Of a DNA stretch of 5,380 bases, positions 1 through 5,380 are shown one piece after another. The DNA is taken from assembly GCA_021826605.1 (NCBI GenBank), contig JAKAZF010000241.1, positions 1 to 5,380 of the forward strand. The letters run 5' to 3'. Source of the DNA: Planctomycetota bacterium. Its GTDB lineage: Bacteria > Planctomycetota > Phycisphaerae > WQYP01. The first letter of the stretch is position 1, and each line of letters begins with the position of its first letter. Both the position numbers and the translations under genes were made by a program. The notes beneath the pieces are model-generated. The model made no database searches, was not told where the DNA came from, and worked only from the letters and a program-made list of their open reading frames with translations.

Positions 1-1900
1 CCAATGATGCATCGTTCATATCGGTGGGGGCGTCCTGAATAAATGACTTGTCGATTTTTAATTCCGTCAGGGGCAGTTTCTTCAAATACGCCAGTGAGGA
101 ATATCCCGTGCCGAAATCATCAATCGAAAAATGAACGCCGAGTTTTTTCAGCTCCCGCATTTTGGAGATCGCTTCATTAAGATTATCAAAAACCACCGCT
201 TCGGTGATTTCCAGCGTCAGCAGATTTCCATTGGCCCCGGTTTCCCGCAGTATCTCCGCAACGCGATCCCGGAAGTCCGTTTTGCGAAATTGTCGCGGAC
301 TGACATTAACCGCGATGCGAATGGGCCGCCCGGCGTCTTCCAGTTGTTTAATGGCGCGGCAGGCCTGCCGGAGCATCCATTCGCCCATCGGAACAATCAG
401 CCCGGTATCTTCCGCCACGGGTATAAAGGCCATCGGGGAAATCAGTCCACCTTCCTTGTTATGCCAGCGGATTAGCGCTTCCGCCCCGATTACGGTTCCC
501 GCCGCATCAACCTGCCCCTGCAGGAACATGCGAAAATCCTGCCGTTCCATCGCATCGCGCAAATCATGTTCAATATTAAGTCTGGCGCTGACGGCAGCCT
601 GCATGGTGGGTTCAAAGTAGCAGACGCTGTTACGCCCGGCCGCCTTTGCTCGGTACATGGCGGTATCCGCCTGCTTGAGCAGATCGGATGCCGATTCAGC
701 ACCCTTGGGAAAAAGCGTGACACCGATGCTGGCGGCTATCTGATGCTGCAGCGTGCCTATGACCACGGGTTCGCAGATTGTTTTCTGGATTCGGGCGATT
801 GCCGTCTGGACCATATGCGCGGAAATGTCAGAATCGTCGGATAGCGCCGGAAGCAGCAGCACAAACTCATCGCCGCCCAACCGGCTGACCGTATCTTCCT
901 GGCGCAGGGCTTGCCGCAGCCGCTGGGCCATTTCCCGTAAAAGTTCATCGCCTATTTCATGCCCCTCGGCATCGTTAAGATTTTTGAAGTTATCAAGATC
1001 AATAAATACCACCGCGCCAAAAACATTGTTGCGCTGCGCGATGGAAACACAGTTGGCCAGCCGATCCAGAAACAGCCGGCGGTTGGGCAATTCCGTTAAG
1101 GCGTCATAAAAAGCGAGTTGATCAATGCGGGCATTGGCCGCTACATAGCTCGATACGTCTTTTTGTGCGCCGATAAAATGTGTGATCGTGCCGGCGTCAT
1201 TGCGCACCGGAGCAATATGCAGTTGATTCCAGAACATTGTTCCGTCTTTTTTGAAATTCCGAAGCGTTACTTCACAAATCCGACCCTCTTTTAACGCGGT
1301 GCGTACTTGTTGAATTTCCGGTTGATCGCGTTGAGGGCCTTGGAGAAAACGACAGTTTCGCCCGAGTACCTCAGCTTGTGAGTAGCCGGTCAATTGTTCA
1401 AAGGTCGGATTCGCATAGATGATCGGCAAATCCGGCTGTTGCGCGTCGGCGATGAGAATTCCCACCGGTGCCGCAGCCAGCGCTCGCTGTGCCAAATGCA
1501 AGGATTCCTCCGTGCGCCGCCGGTCCGTTACATCATGGGCAATAATCAGGTTCAGCGTTCGGCCTTGAACATTGATCGGGTTAACGTAGACTTCGACATC
1601 TCGAAATTCGCCGGATGCAATGCGGTGCTGGCACTGATAAAAATAAGAGATGCCATTTTTGGTTTCAGTAAATTGCTCCTCTATTTTCTTGCGGCCCGAT
1701 GTGTTAATTTCCCAGATGCGCATGGTCTGTATCTTCTGGCGCGGAAAGCCCCAGAATTTACATGCGGCATCATTGGCATCAACAATTTGTCCATTTTCCG
1801 GATCCAGGAGATATTCAATGGCCGGGCTTTGGTTAAATATTTGCAGTAAAATATCGCTCTCTCCGCTTCTGCGGTCCTGCAACTCACTGATTATCCCCAT
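1..1900 (-). CDS. PAS-LOV-GGDEF-EAL protein, probable blue-light-regulated cyclic di-GMP enzyme (C-terminus cut by window edge)
   Basis: The reading frame is open from the ATG at 1900 to the window edge and shows 633 residues. The last 60-80 residues of the EAL domain are missing. GAGGA at 1911-1907 lies six bases before the ATG and fixes the start. Domain order is: PAS at about 15-125; LOV at about 138-252; GGDEF at about 263-425; EAL from about 445. The LOV signature GRNCRFLQG places the photoactive cysteine at 183. Asn215, Asn225 and Gln246 match the flavin-contacting positions of YtvA-type LOV domains, with the same Cys-Asn spacings of 32 and 42. The cyclase has DLDNFK (301-306), GGDEF (342-346) and an RxxD product-inhibition site (333-336). 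The phosphodiesterase shows EAL (474-476), Asn532, Glu564, Glu567, Asp594-Asp595 and Lys615. The final conserved Glu and Gln lie outside the window. By family knowledge, light forms a flavin-cysteinyl adduct that should alter c-di-GMP turnover. Which activity dominates is unknown. No membrane segment is visible, so it is probably cytoplasmic. Confidence 0.93.
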   Translation of the reverse strand, partial: MGIISELQDRRSGESDILLQIFNQSPAIEYLLDPENGQIVDANDAACKFWGFPRQKIQTMRIWEINTSGRKKIEEQFTETKNGISYFYQCQHRIASGEFRDVEVYVNPINVQGRTLNLIIAHDVTDRRRTEESLHLAQRALAAAPVGILIADAQQPDLPIIYANPTFEQLTGYSQAEVLGRNCRFLQGPQRDQPEIQQVRTALKEGRICEVTLRNFKKDGTMFWNQLHIAPVRNDAGTITHFIGAQKDVSSYVAANARIDQLAFYDALTELPNRRLFLDRLANCVSIAQRNNVFGAVVFIDLDNFKNLNDAEGHEIGDELLREMAQRLRQALRQEDTVSRLGGDEFVLLLPALSDDSDISAHMVQTAIARIQKTICEPVVIGTLQHQIAASIGVTLFPKGAESASDLLKQADTAMYRAKAAGRNSVCYFEPTMQAAVSARLNIEHDLRDAMERQDFRMFLQGQVDAAGTVIGAEALIRWHNKEGGLISPMAFIPVAEDTGLIVPMGEWMLRQACRAIKQLEDAGRPIRIAVNVSPRQFRKTDFRDRVAEILRETGANGNLLTLEITEAVVFDNLNEAISKMRELKKLGVHFSIDDFGTGYSSLAYLKKLPLTELKIDKSFIQDAPTDMNDASL

Positions 1901-2037
1901 GGCCCATCCTCAGAAGGCACCCCGCAGCAGATTCATGTGGCCTGAAGCTGCACCAGAGTGGAATATCACGCATCCAGCCAAATCCGGAGCTTCCAAAAAC
2001 CTGACACGCCGTCTATCTTTCGGTTATTGGCTGGCAT

Positions 2038-2066
2038 TTTATACGGGAATTACTTCCCGTTTTTAC
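2038..2066 (-). promoter_or_regulatory. Possible promoter and operator of the LOV-GGDEF-EAL gene
   Basis: Read on the minus strand, TATAAA (2043-2038) differs by one base from the consensus -10 box. It is directly preceded by the perfect inverted repeat ACGGGAA-GTAA-TTCCCGT (2060-2043), whose last base is the first base of the box. The -35 position is poor (GTAAAA at 17-base spacing). A poor -35 next to a symmetrical site fits an activated or repressed promoter, but this is inference. Transcription from here would leave a leader of about 130 bases before the ATG at 1900. Confidence 0.35.
2043..2060. repeat. Perfect 7-bp inverted repeat, ACGGGAA / TTCCCGT
   Basis: The arms at 2043-2049 and 2054-2060 are exact reverse complements with a four-base loop. 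On the plus strand a run of five T (2060-2064) follows, so it could also act as a weak terminator in that direction. No plus-strand gene lies upstream to need one. A protein-binding site next to the TATAAA box is the preferred reading. Confidence 0.5.
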
Positions 2067-2196
2067 TCAAATGATCAGGATAATTGCGGGCAACTGTGTG
2101 CCATTCATCTTTTTTACATGGCTCGCATCGACCGTAACACCCTTAATGCCTCAAGTCTGCGGCAACGCCAATAAGGAACTGTAATAAATGCCGCCT

Positions 2197-2227
2197 GCTG
2201 CACACAACCTGTTCCTATTGTAGCAGC
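2197..2227. repeat. Imperfect hairpin, GCTGC..ACAA / TTGT.GCAGC
   Basis: Five and four base pairs are separated by a small internal loop around a ten-base loop (2208-2217). It lies about 120 bases after the RnfD-like stop codon. No U-run follows on the minus strand, so it is not an intrinsic terminator. It could be a transcript-end structure or chance. Confidence 0.25.
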
Positions 2228-2278
2228 TCTATTTGATTATCGGATTAACATGCTTTTCTGATAACAATTTTTCCATTT

Positions 2279-2303
2279 TTTCGTAAAATTGATTTTTGCG
2301 AAA
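2279..2303. repeat. AT-rich near-palindrome, TTTCG..AAAA / TTTT..CGAAA
   Basis: A 25-base near-palindrome with five base pairs, one mismatch, four more base pairs and a five-base centre. It lies 45 bases after the stop of the RnfD-like gene. On the minus strand it is followed by A-rich rather than T-rich sequence, so it does not qualify as an intrinsic terminator. It may stabilise the 3' end of the transcript or bind a protein. Confidence 0.3.
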
Positions 2304-2347
2304 TAGTGGATCTCGGCCTTGCCGTTGGGGGCCAAATTTGCTTTTTT

Positions 2348-3538
2348 TTAATCCAATAGCCAGGAGTGGCGGTGCAACAGCATGTCCAGGGCGGGGGCGA
2401 TGGGCTGCAGCAGCAGCAACGCCGTTGTTGCCGGAGGCAGCGGAATGGCCATTCGATGCAACAATGCCGCCGCGATGCCCGCCAACACCAAAAACACTTT
2501 CCGGGCCAATGGTTCAATGGGAAGCGTACCGGGTAGCGCCAAGATAAATACCGATGCAAACAGAAAATCTGAACTGCACAGTTCATACAGTAACAGTGCT
2601 ATGGCTCGTTCCGGCGGCAGATACCATAATCCGCCAATACTCTGCCAAAACTCATGATGCAGTACCTGCGGTGACAAGGGGCCGAAAATCAACCCCGCCA
2701 ATACCGCAATTAGAAACAATGCCCAGGCATCCGGAGGGAGAATATGGCGGTAAGACAGATACAGGCCCGCAATAATAATCGCAAAAATCCCGACCGTGCC
2801 AATCCGGCCCGGCACGCCACCGAGCAGAAGCGTCGGTGGCGATGGCAAATTCAAGGCAAACATGTTCCGTAACGCAATGCGGGACCGAAGTCCGGTTGGA
2901 TCGCCGCCAATTTGCTTCAATGTTTGCTCGATGACCTGTTCAGGCCGCGGCAGCAATACGGCGTCAGCACCTCGTCGCGGTGATTGTTGCGGCCAGCGGT
3001 ATATCTGTGCGGGTATGGCCTTTCCGATGTCACCAATTGTCAGATGATCCAGCACCAGCACGGGCCAGCGGCCGGCCAGTGGCAATATCGCGGTCAGGGC
3101 CAGCGGTACCAACAGGCCGATATGAAAGCGTTGCTTGCCGGGTAAGCCGGCGATCCAGATCAGGATTACCACGCTTGCGCCCATGGCCAAAGCCCAATAC
3201 CAGGCAACCAGCGGCGCGGTCAGACCGGAACAGATCATCGCGTACGCCATTGTATGATTCCAGGTTAATAATTGGCCGCGCGCGGTAAAGCGGGCCAGCA
3301 GAAAGTGCGTAACTGCCGCCGCAAGCAAAGTGGACAGAATAATCAGTGACGCCCGGAATCCAAATACGGCAATGCCCCACAGCAGCGGCAGAAGTACCGA
3401 CACGCTGATGGTTTGATAAAATTCCCGCCGCGATACCGGCCACAGAAGAAACGGTCTTTCGCAACAGGCGCTGCTGTCGGATGTGATTTTATCCGATGGG
3501 GCGAAGGCCGGTTCACCAGCAGTGTGTTTAGCAATCAT
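2348..3538 (-). CDS. RnfD/NqrB-like multi-spanning membrane protein lacking recognisable flavin motifs
   Basis: The protein has 396 residues, against about 350 for RnfD and about 415 for NqrB. The ATG at 3538 is chosen because it overlaps the previous stop as ATGA and AGGAG (3550-3546) lies seven bases upstream. The upstream in-frame ATG at 3643 would overlap the previous gene far more. Residues 1-38 are polar and include a Cys-Cys pair (25-26). Hydrophobic segments follow at about 43-60, 62-82, 97-115, 117-131, 139-155, 248-265, 271-288, 311-336, 346-361 and 372-386. Similarity to RnfD is visible in the first two helices, in the GGVPGRIGT segment (240-248, where the family has GxxGSxGE) and in the C-terminal PIAPALD (379-385). 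The flavin-attachment motif SGAT, which in RnfD/NqrB carries covalent FMN on Thr, is replaced near 191-203 by a segment with no Ser or Thr. The Asn-Pro-Phe-Asn-Pro-Ala loop after the GLG-type turn is replaced at about 131-141. The protein probably anchors the RnfC-like partner to the inner membrane. Its cofactor content is uncertain. Confidence 0.82.
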   Translation of the reverse strand: MIAKHTAGEPAFAPSDKITSDSSACCERPFLLWPVSRREFYQTISVSVLLPLLWGIAVFGFRASLIILSTLLAAAVTHFLLARFTARGQLLTWNHTMAYAMICSGLTAPLVAWYWALAMGASVVILIWIAGLPGKQRFHIGLLVPLALTAILPLAGRWPVLVLDHLTIGDIGKAIPAQIYRWPQQSPRRGADAVLLPRPEQVIEQTLKQIGGDPTGLRSRIALRNMFALNLPSPPTLLLGGVPGRIGTVGIFAIIIAGLYLSYRHILPPDAWALFLIAVLAGLIFGPLSPQVLHHEFWQSIGGLWYLPPERAIALLLYELCSSDFLFASVFILALPGTLPIEPLARKVFLVLAGIAAALLHRMAIPLPPATTALLLLQPIAPALDMLLHRHSWLLD

Positions 3539-4647
3539 GCCGGCACTCCTGGCCGATGATCCGGTCCGACGGCGGCTTTCAACGAGTGAATGGTTATCGC
3601 CAGAGGCAGGCGCGATGGACAGACATAGCTGCACAATCCGCAATCAATGCACATCGATGCTTCTTGTGCGGAAATAGCCGGTAAACTGTCAATCATCCGC
3701 ACCTGTGCCATCAACCCGGCGGGATTCAACCCGGCGGGGCATGCGCTTACACACCAGCCGCAGCGGATGCAATCAACCGTATCTTCCGCTATCGGCACGG
3801 GCCGGATGGATATGGTGCGAATGGATGGTTCCAGGACGGTTTTTTCCGGATCCACCAATTGTCCGGCCATCATGCCGTTGATAATACATTGCCGGTTCTG
3901 ATGGCTGATCCCGGCGTCGGAAAGAACCCGGGCCAGAGATTGTCCAATATTGGCGGCAATGACTCTGGGTGTGGCGTTGTGCGTGAAGAGTTCCACCGGG
4001 CGCCACTGCGGCTGAGTTCCAAATTCAATCCAGCATCCCAGTAACCAGCAGGTCATGGGGTCCAGCAACACAACGCCCAAATCGGCGGGAGATGCGCCCG
4101 GCTGGAGCTTCAAGCCCAGCAGGGATCGCAATAAGATGCTCGGATGGCCCAGCGGATATCGGTTGATCAGTGAATGAATGGTAAACCCATTGGCTTTTGC
4201 CGCCTTGCGCCATTGATAGCGCAATTCCCCTTCCTCCCGCGGAATCGCCAGCCTTGTCCTGACCGCTGATACACACCGCCGCACCAGGTTCAATCCCGCC
4301 ACCAGCCGCGGCAATTCAAATTCACTTAATACGCGCGGCAAGATCGATTCCGGCTGCGGAGCAATGAGATTAAGAACGACATCCTGAATCGCCGGCGATG
4401 TCAGTTGATGCAGCAGTGCGGGCGTCCAAAGGTCCTGGCTGGTCAGCTTCAGCCGCAGCAGCAACTCCCGCAGTGAGGCACTTGTTGTCGGCAGTTCCGT
4501 TGGCGGGGAACCGTTGGCGTTGTCATGCGCCGGCCAGACCGGTGCGTCCCAGGCCGGCGGGCCGAAAAACAAACCGCCCGGCACATGCCGCGAACGCAAT
4601 GACAATTTCCCATTCAACATGACGGTCTCTGGTCTGCCGATTCTCAT
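3535..4647 (-). CDS. Shortened RnfC-like protein with two [4Fe-4S] clusters and a degenerate NADH/FMN site
   Basis: The protein has 370 residues; the RnfC core is usually about 430-450. The C-terminus carries two ferredoxin-type motifs, CIRCGWCVSACP (Cys293, 296, 299, 303) and CIDCGLCSYVCP (Cys333, 336, 339, 343), enough for two [4Fe-4S] clusters. The middle aligns by eye with RnfC. The YPxG turn is at 164-167, the NVxT equivalent is DPMT at 196-199, and an SLBB-like segment spans about 216-247. The N-terminal biotinyl-like barrel is mostly missing. The glycine-rich motif of the nucleotide/flavin site (GxGGAGFPT in the family) is replaced around 68-79, and the acidic ECEP motif is replaced by IAPQPES (95-101). 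Electron entry from NADH through bound FMN therefore looks lost. The start is the first in-frame ATG after a stop. The Met at codon 10 (ATG at 4620) is a good alternative because RnfC homology begins there, and neither start has an ideal ribosome site. It is translationally coupled to the RnfD-like gene. Confidence 0.85.
   Translation of the reverse strand: MRIGRPETVMLNGKLSLRSRHVPGGLFFGPPAWDAPVWPAHDNANGSPPTELPTTSASLRELLLRLKLTSQDLWTPALLHQLTSPAIQDVVLNLIAPQPESILPRVLSEFELPRLVAGLNLVRRCVSAVRTRLAIPREEGELRYQWRKAAKANGFTIHSLINRYPLGHPSILLRSLLGLKLQPGASPADLGVVLLDPMTCWLLGCWIEFGTQPQWRPVELFTHNATPRVIAANIGQSLARVLSDAGISHQNRQCIINGMMAGQLVDPEKTVLEPSIRTISIRPVPIAEDTVDCIRCGWCVSACPAGLNPAGLMAQVRMIDSLPAISAQEASMCIDCGLCSYVCPSRLPLAITIHSLKAAVGPDHRPGVPA
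3546..3550 (-). promoter_or_regulatory. Ribosome binding site of the RnfD-like gene (AGGAG)
   Basis: AGGAG lies inside the last codons of the RnfC-like gene, seven bases before the ATG that overlaps its stop. It supports coupled translation and the choice of 3538 as the start. Confidence 0.75.
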
Positions 4648-4649
4648 TT

Positions 4650-4669
4650 CCTGCCAGTGCCGCGGCAGG
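4650..4669. repeat. Inverted repeat CCTGCC / GGCAGG just before the RnfC-like start
   Basis: Six-base perfect arms at 4650-4655 and 4664-4669 flank an eight-base loop. In the minus-strand mRNA the downstream arm contains the only purine-rich tract before the ATG at 4647. A hairpin here could mask initiation at that codon or mark a protein site. It could also be chance in GC-rich sequence. Confidence 0.35.
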
Positions 4670-4687
4670 CGAGTTTAGCACCACTGA

Positions 4688-4716
4688 TGTATAAACCGCC
4701 GGCAAACAGATTCAGC
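4688..4716 (-). promoter_or_regulatory. Weak candidate promoter of the RnfC/RnfD-like pair
   Basis: On the minus strand TATACA (4693-4688) matches the -10 consensus at four of six positions. A loose -35 match, CTGAAT, lies 16-17 bases upstream. It sits between the globin terminator and the first ATG, which is where a promoter is needed. The match is weak and should be taken only as a candidate. Confidence 0.25.
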
Positions 4717-4733
4717 CCGGCGCATCAGAGCAC

Positions 4734-4763
4734 AAAAAAAGGCCGGTAGGGTCCGGCCTTTTT
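4734..4763 (-). terminator. Intrinsic terminator of the globin gene
   Basis: On the minus strand, GGCCGG (4758-4753 with A-run before it) pairs with CCGGCC (4746-4741) around the six-base loop ACCCTA. Seven T follow (4740-4734). The A-run and T-run extend the stem. The hairpin begins 27 bases after the globin stop codon. The plus strand also shows a stem followed by five T, so it may work in both directions, although no plus-strand gene needs it. Confidence 0.88.
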
Positions 4764-4790
4764 GAGTCAATTGTTCAGGCTGCGCTCGTA

Positions 4791-5249
4791 TCAGTGGCCG
4801 ACAATTTCGGATTTCTTGGGCATAAGAATGCCCAGTAATTCAGCCTGGGCCATTTCCGGCACCTTTTCCTGTTTTAATGTGGTCCCGAGGTCCTGCACAA
4901 AGGCGTTCCACTGGGCATCGGTGATATTCATGCCTTTGTGGGCCTGATACATATCCGGTCCGGTGTAAATTTGCGGGCCACCGGATTTTTCTCCGATGTA
5001 TGCAACCAGTTGCGTTTGCAGATGCGCCAGGTTCGCGTGCGCGAAGTCGGAGTTAATCCGATTATCTTTTCCGACGTTAATCAGAAAGGCGTGGACCACC
5101 GTGGTAATTCCGGATTGGCCGCCAAGTTGTTCGTATAGCGATGGGCCGTTCATCTGGTTCTGATTTTTAGCGCATCCGCCCACACCCAAGGCCAGTACCA
5201 GCGCCGCAATTGTTCCCAATCCAGCCGACAATAACGAACTTTTTCGCAC
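4791..5249 (-). CDS. Group 1 truncated haemoglobin with a lipoprotein signal peptide
   Basis: The protein has 152 residues. The start is GTG at 5249, with GGAAGGAG (5264-5257) seven bases upstream. Residues 1-25 are a signal peptide: MRKSS, then a hydrophobic stretch, then LGVGGC with the lipobox cysteine at 26. Alanine at +2 would favour outer-membrane sorting if the Lol rule applies. A short Asn/Gln-rich linker follows, then a truncated-globin domain (about 36-150): SLYEQLGG at the A/B helices, GGPQIYTG (90-97) at the E-F turn, and the proximal haem histidine at 104 in the AHKGM motif. Gln78 or Gln80 corresponds to the E11 region. At B10, where mycobacterial HbN has the ligand-stabilising Tyr, this protein has Leu56 after Phe55. 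The family binds O2, NO or CO on haem. The role here is unknown; NO or oxygen handling or sensing at the cell envelope is plausible. It has its own promoter region and terminator, so it is probably monocistronic. Confidence 0.9.
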   Translation of the reverse strand: MRKSSLLSAGLGTIAALVLALGVGGCAKNQNQMNGPSLYEQLGGQSGITTVVHAFLINVGKDNRINSDFAHANLAHLQTQLVAYIGEKSGGPQIYTGPDMYQAHKGMNITDAQWNAFVQDLGTTLKQEKVPEMAQAELLGILMPKKSEIVGH

Positions 5250-5256
5250 GGAAAGG

Positions 5257-5264
5257 CTCCTTCC
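5257..5264 (-). promoter_or_regulatory. Ribosome binding site of the globin gene (GGAAGGAG)
   Basis: This near-consensus Shine-Dalgarno sequence stands seven bases before a GTG codon. It decides the start in favour of GTG at 5249, which gives a complete signal peptide. Confidence 0.8.
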
Positions 5265-5291
5265 AAAGGATCAACCCAGGCCGCCCCGGCT

Positions 5292-5305
5292 ATTGCCGGT
5301 GGATA
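5292..5305. repeat. Small hairpin in the globin leader
   Basis: In the segment around 5287-5301 the arms CCGGC and GCCGG pair around a four-base AT loop, giving a short GC stem in the predicted 5' leader of the globin mRNA. No T-run follows, so it is not a terminator. It may be chance. Confidence 0.2.
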
Positions 5306-5326
5306 GCAAGTCCCGGACCGCTGCTT

Positions 5327-5355
5327 TAGATAGCACGGAATGGCCATTCTGGCAA
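5327..5355 (-). promoter_or_regulatory. Candidate promoter of the globin gene with a palindrome in the spacer
   Basis: On the minus strand TTGCCA (5355-5350, five of six to the -35 consensus) and TATCTA (5332-5327, only three of six) are 17 bases apart. The perfect 12-base palindrome GAATGGCCATTC (5338-5349) fills most of the spacer, a common place for a repressor or activator site. Leader length to the GTG would be about 70 bases. Confidence 0.35.
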
Positions 5356-5380
5356 GCGCAAGAGGTAAAAAAGCGCGAAT

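Larger units (their letters stand above)
1901..2347. other. 447-base intergenic region with inverted repeats, no gene seen
   Basis: No frame on either strand gives a convincing protein here. The open stretches that cross it are extensions of frames shadowing the two flanking genes. The part next to 2348 is AT-rich and holds poly-T/poly-A runs. Three inverted repeats are described separately (2043-2060, 2197-2227, 2279-2303). It must contain the end of the RnfC/RnfD-like transcript and the promoter and leader of the LOV gene. I see no tRNA, no canonical intrinsic terminator on the minus strand and no known riboswitch motif. Confidence 0.7.

Noticed and set aside
131..1849. Several open frames of 60-174 codons on the plus strand and in other minus frames (for example 162-620, 753-1109, 1394-1849, 1650-2174)
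   Set aside because: They lie over the continuous PAS-LOV-GGDEF-EAL frame, which has recognisable motifs throughout. Their translations show no domain.
2043..2064. Intrinsic terminator on the plus strand (stem plus five T)
   Set aside because: There is no plus-strand gene before it, and the stem is short. Its position next to the TATAAA box on the minus strand makes a regulatory site more likely.
2197..2303. Intrinsic terminator for the RnfC/RnfD-like transcript
   Set aside because: The two hairpins found here have no T-run after them on the minus strand, so how this transcript ends remains open.
2245..2586. 113-codon minus-strand frame rich in Cys, Arg and Pro
   Set aside because: It overlaps the 3' end of the RnfD-like gene in another frame, and its composition is that of an out-of-frame translation of hydrophobic codons.
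3539..3643. A 35-residue longer N-terminus for the RnfD-like protein starting at 3643
   Set aside because: It would lie wholly inside the RnfC-like gene. The ATGA overlap with AGGAG seven bases upstream gives a much better start at 3538.
3647..4622. Plus-strand frames opposite the RnfC-like gene (3647-3901, 3859-4044, 4398-4622)
   Set aside because: They are antisense shadows of a gene with clear ferredoxin motifs and have no recognisable features of their own.
2348..4647. Reading the RnfC/RnfD-like genes as decaying pseudogenes
   Set aside because: Both frames are uninterrupted, coupled by ATGA, have a strong internal ribosome site and keep all eight cluster cysteines, which does not fit decay.
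5150..5347. 65-codon minus-strand frame crossing the globin start
   Set aside because: It overlaps the globin signal peptide and leader in another frame, has no domain and ignores the strong ribosome site of the globin gene.

Overview
The window comes from a Gram-negative bacterium of medium-high GC, most likely a proteobacterium. The grounds are a lipoprotein signal sequence, strong AGGAG-type ribosome binding sites, a two-headed c-di-GMP enzyme and Rnf-family membrane redox genes. The sequence alone does not settle the genus. All four genes lie on the minus strand, so transcription runs right to left: globin lipoprotein, RnfC-like protein, RnfD-like protein, light sensor.

Right part (about 4650-5380): a putative promoter and a strong ribosome binding site precede a GTG-started gene for a group 1 truncated haemoglobin. 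This globin carries its own lipoprotein signal peptide, so it should sit outside the cytoplasm. A clear intrinsic terminator follows it and separates it from the next unit.

Middle part (2348-4647): two genes overlap by ATGA and form a translationally coupled pair. The first encodes a shortened RnfC relative that keeps two intact [4Fe-4S] motifs but has lost the glycine-rich and acidic motifs of the NADH/FMN site. The second encodes an RnfD/NqrB-like multi-spanning membrane protein in which the flavin-attachment threonine motif and the conserved Asn-Pro-Phe-Asn-Pro-Ala loop are not recognisable. No rnfA, B, E or G is next to them in the window. I read the pair as a divergent redox module in which an iron-sulfur protein docks on a membrane subunit. 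It is unlikely to be a standard NADH-coupled Rnf pump. Its electron donor and acceptor are unknown.

A 447-base non-coding stretch (1901-2347) follows. It has several inverted repeats, one of which abuts a TATAAA box.

Left part (1-1900): an incomplete gene, cut by the window edge, encodes a PAS-LOV-GGDEF-EAL protein. The second PAS domain has the complete flavin-photochemistry signature of LOV domains, including the reactive cysteine. The protein should therefore be a blue-light-responsive enzyme that makes and/or breaks cyclic di-GMP.

The genes need not share a pathway, but light, haem-ligand and redox proteins lie side by side here. The most interesting points are the stripped RnfC/RnfD pair, the LOV photoreceptor and the membrane-anchored globin.
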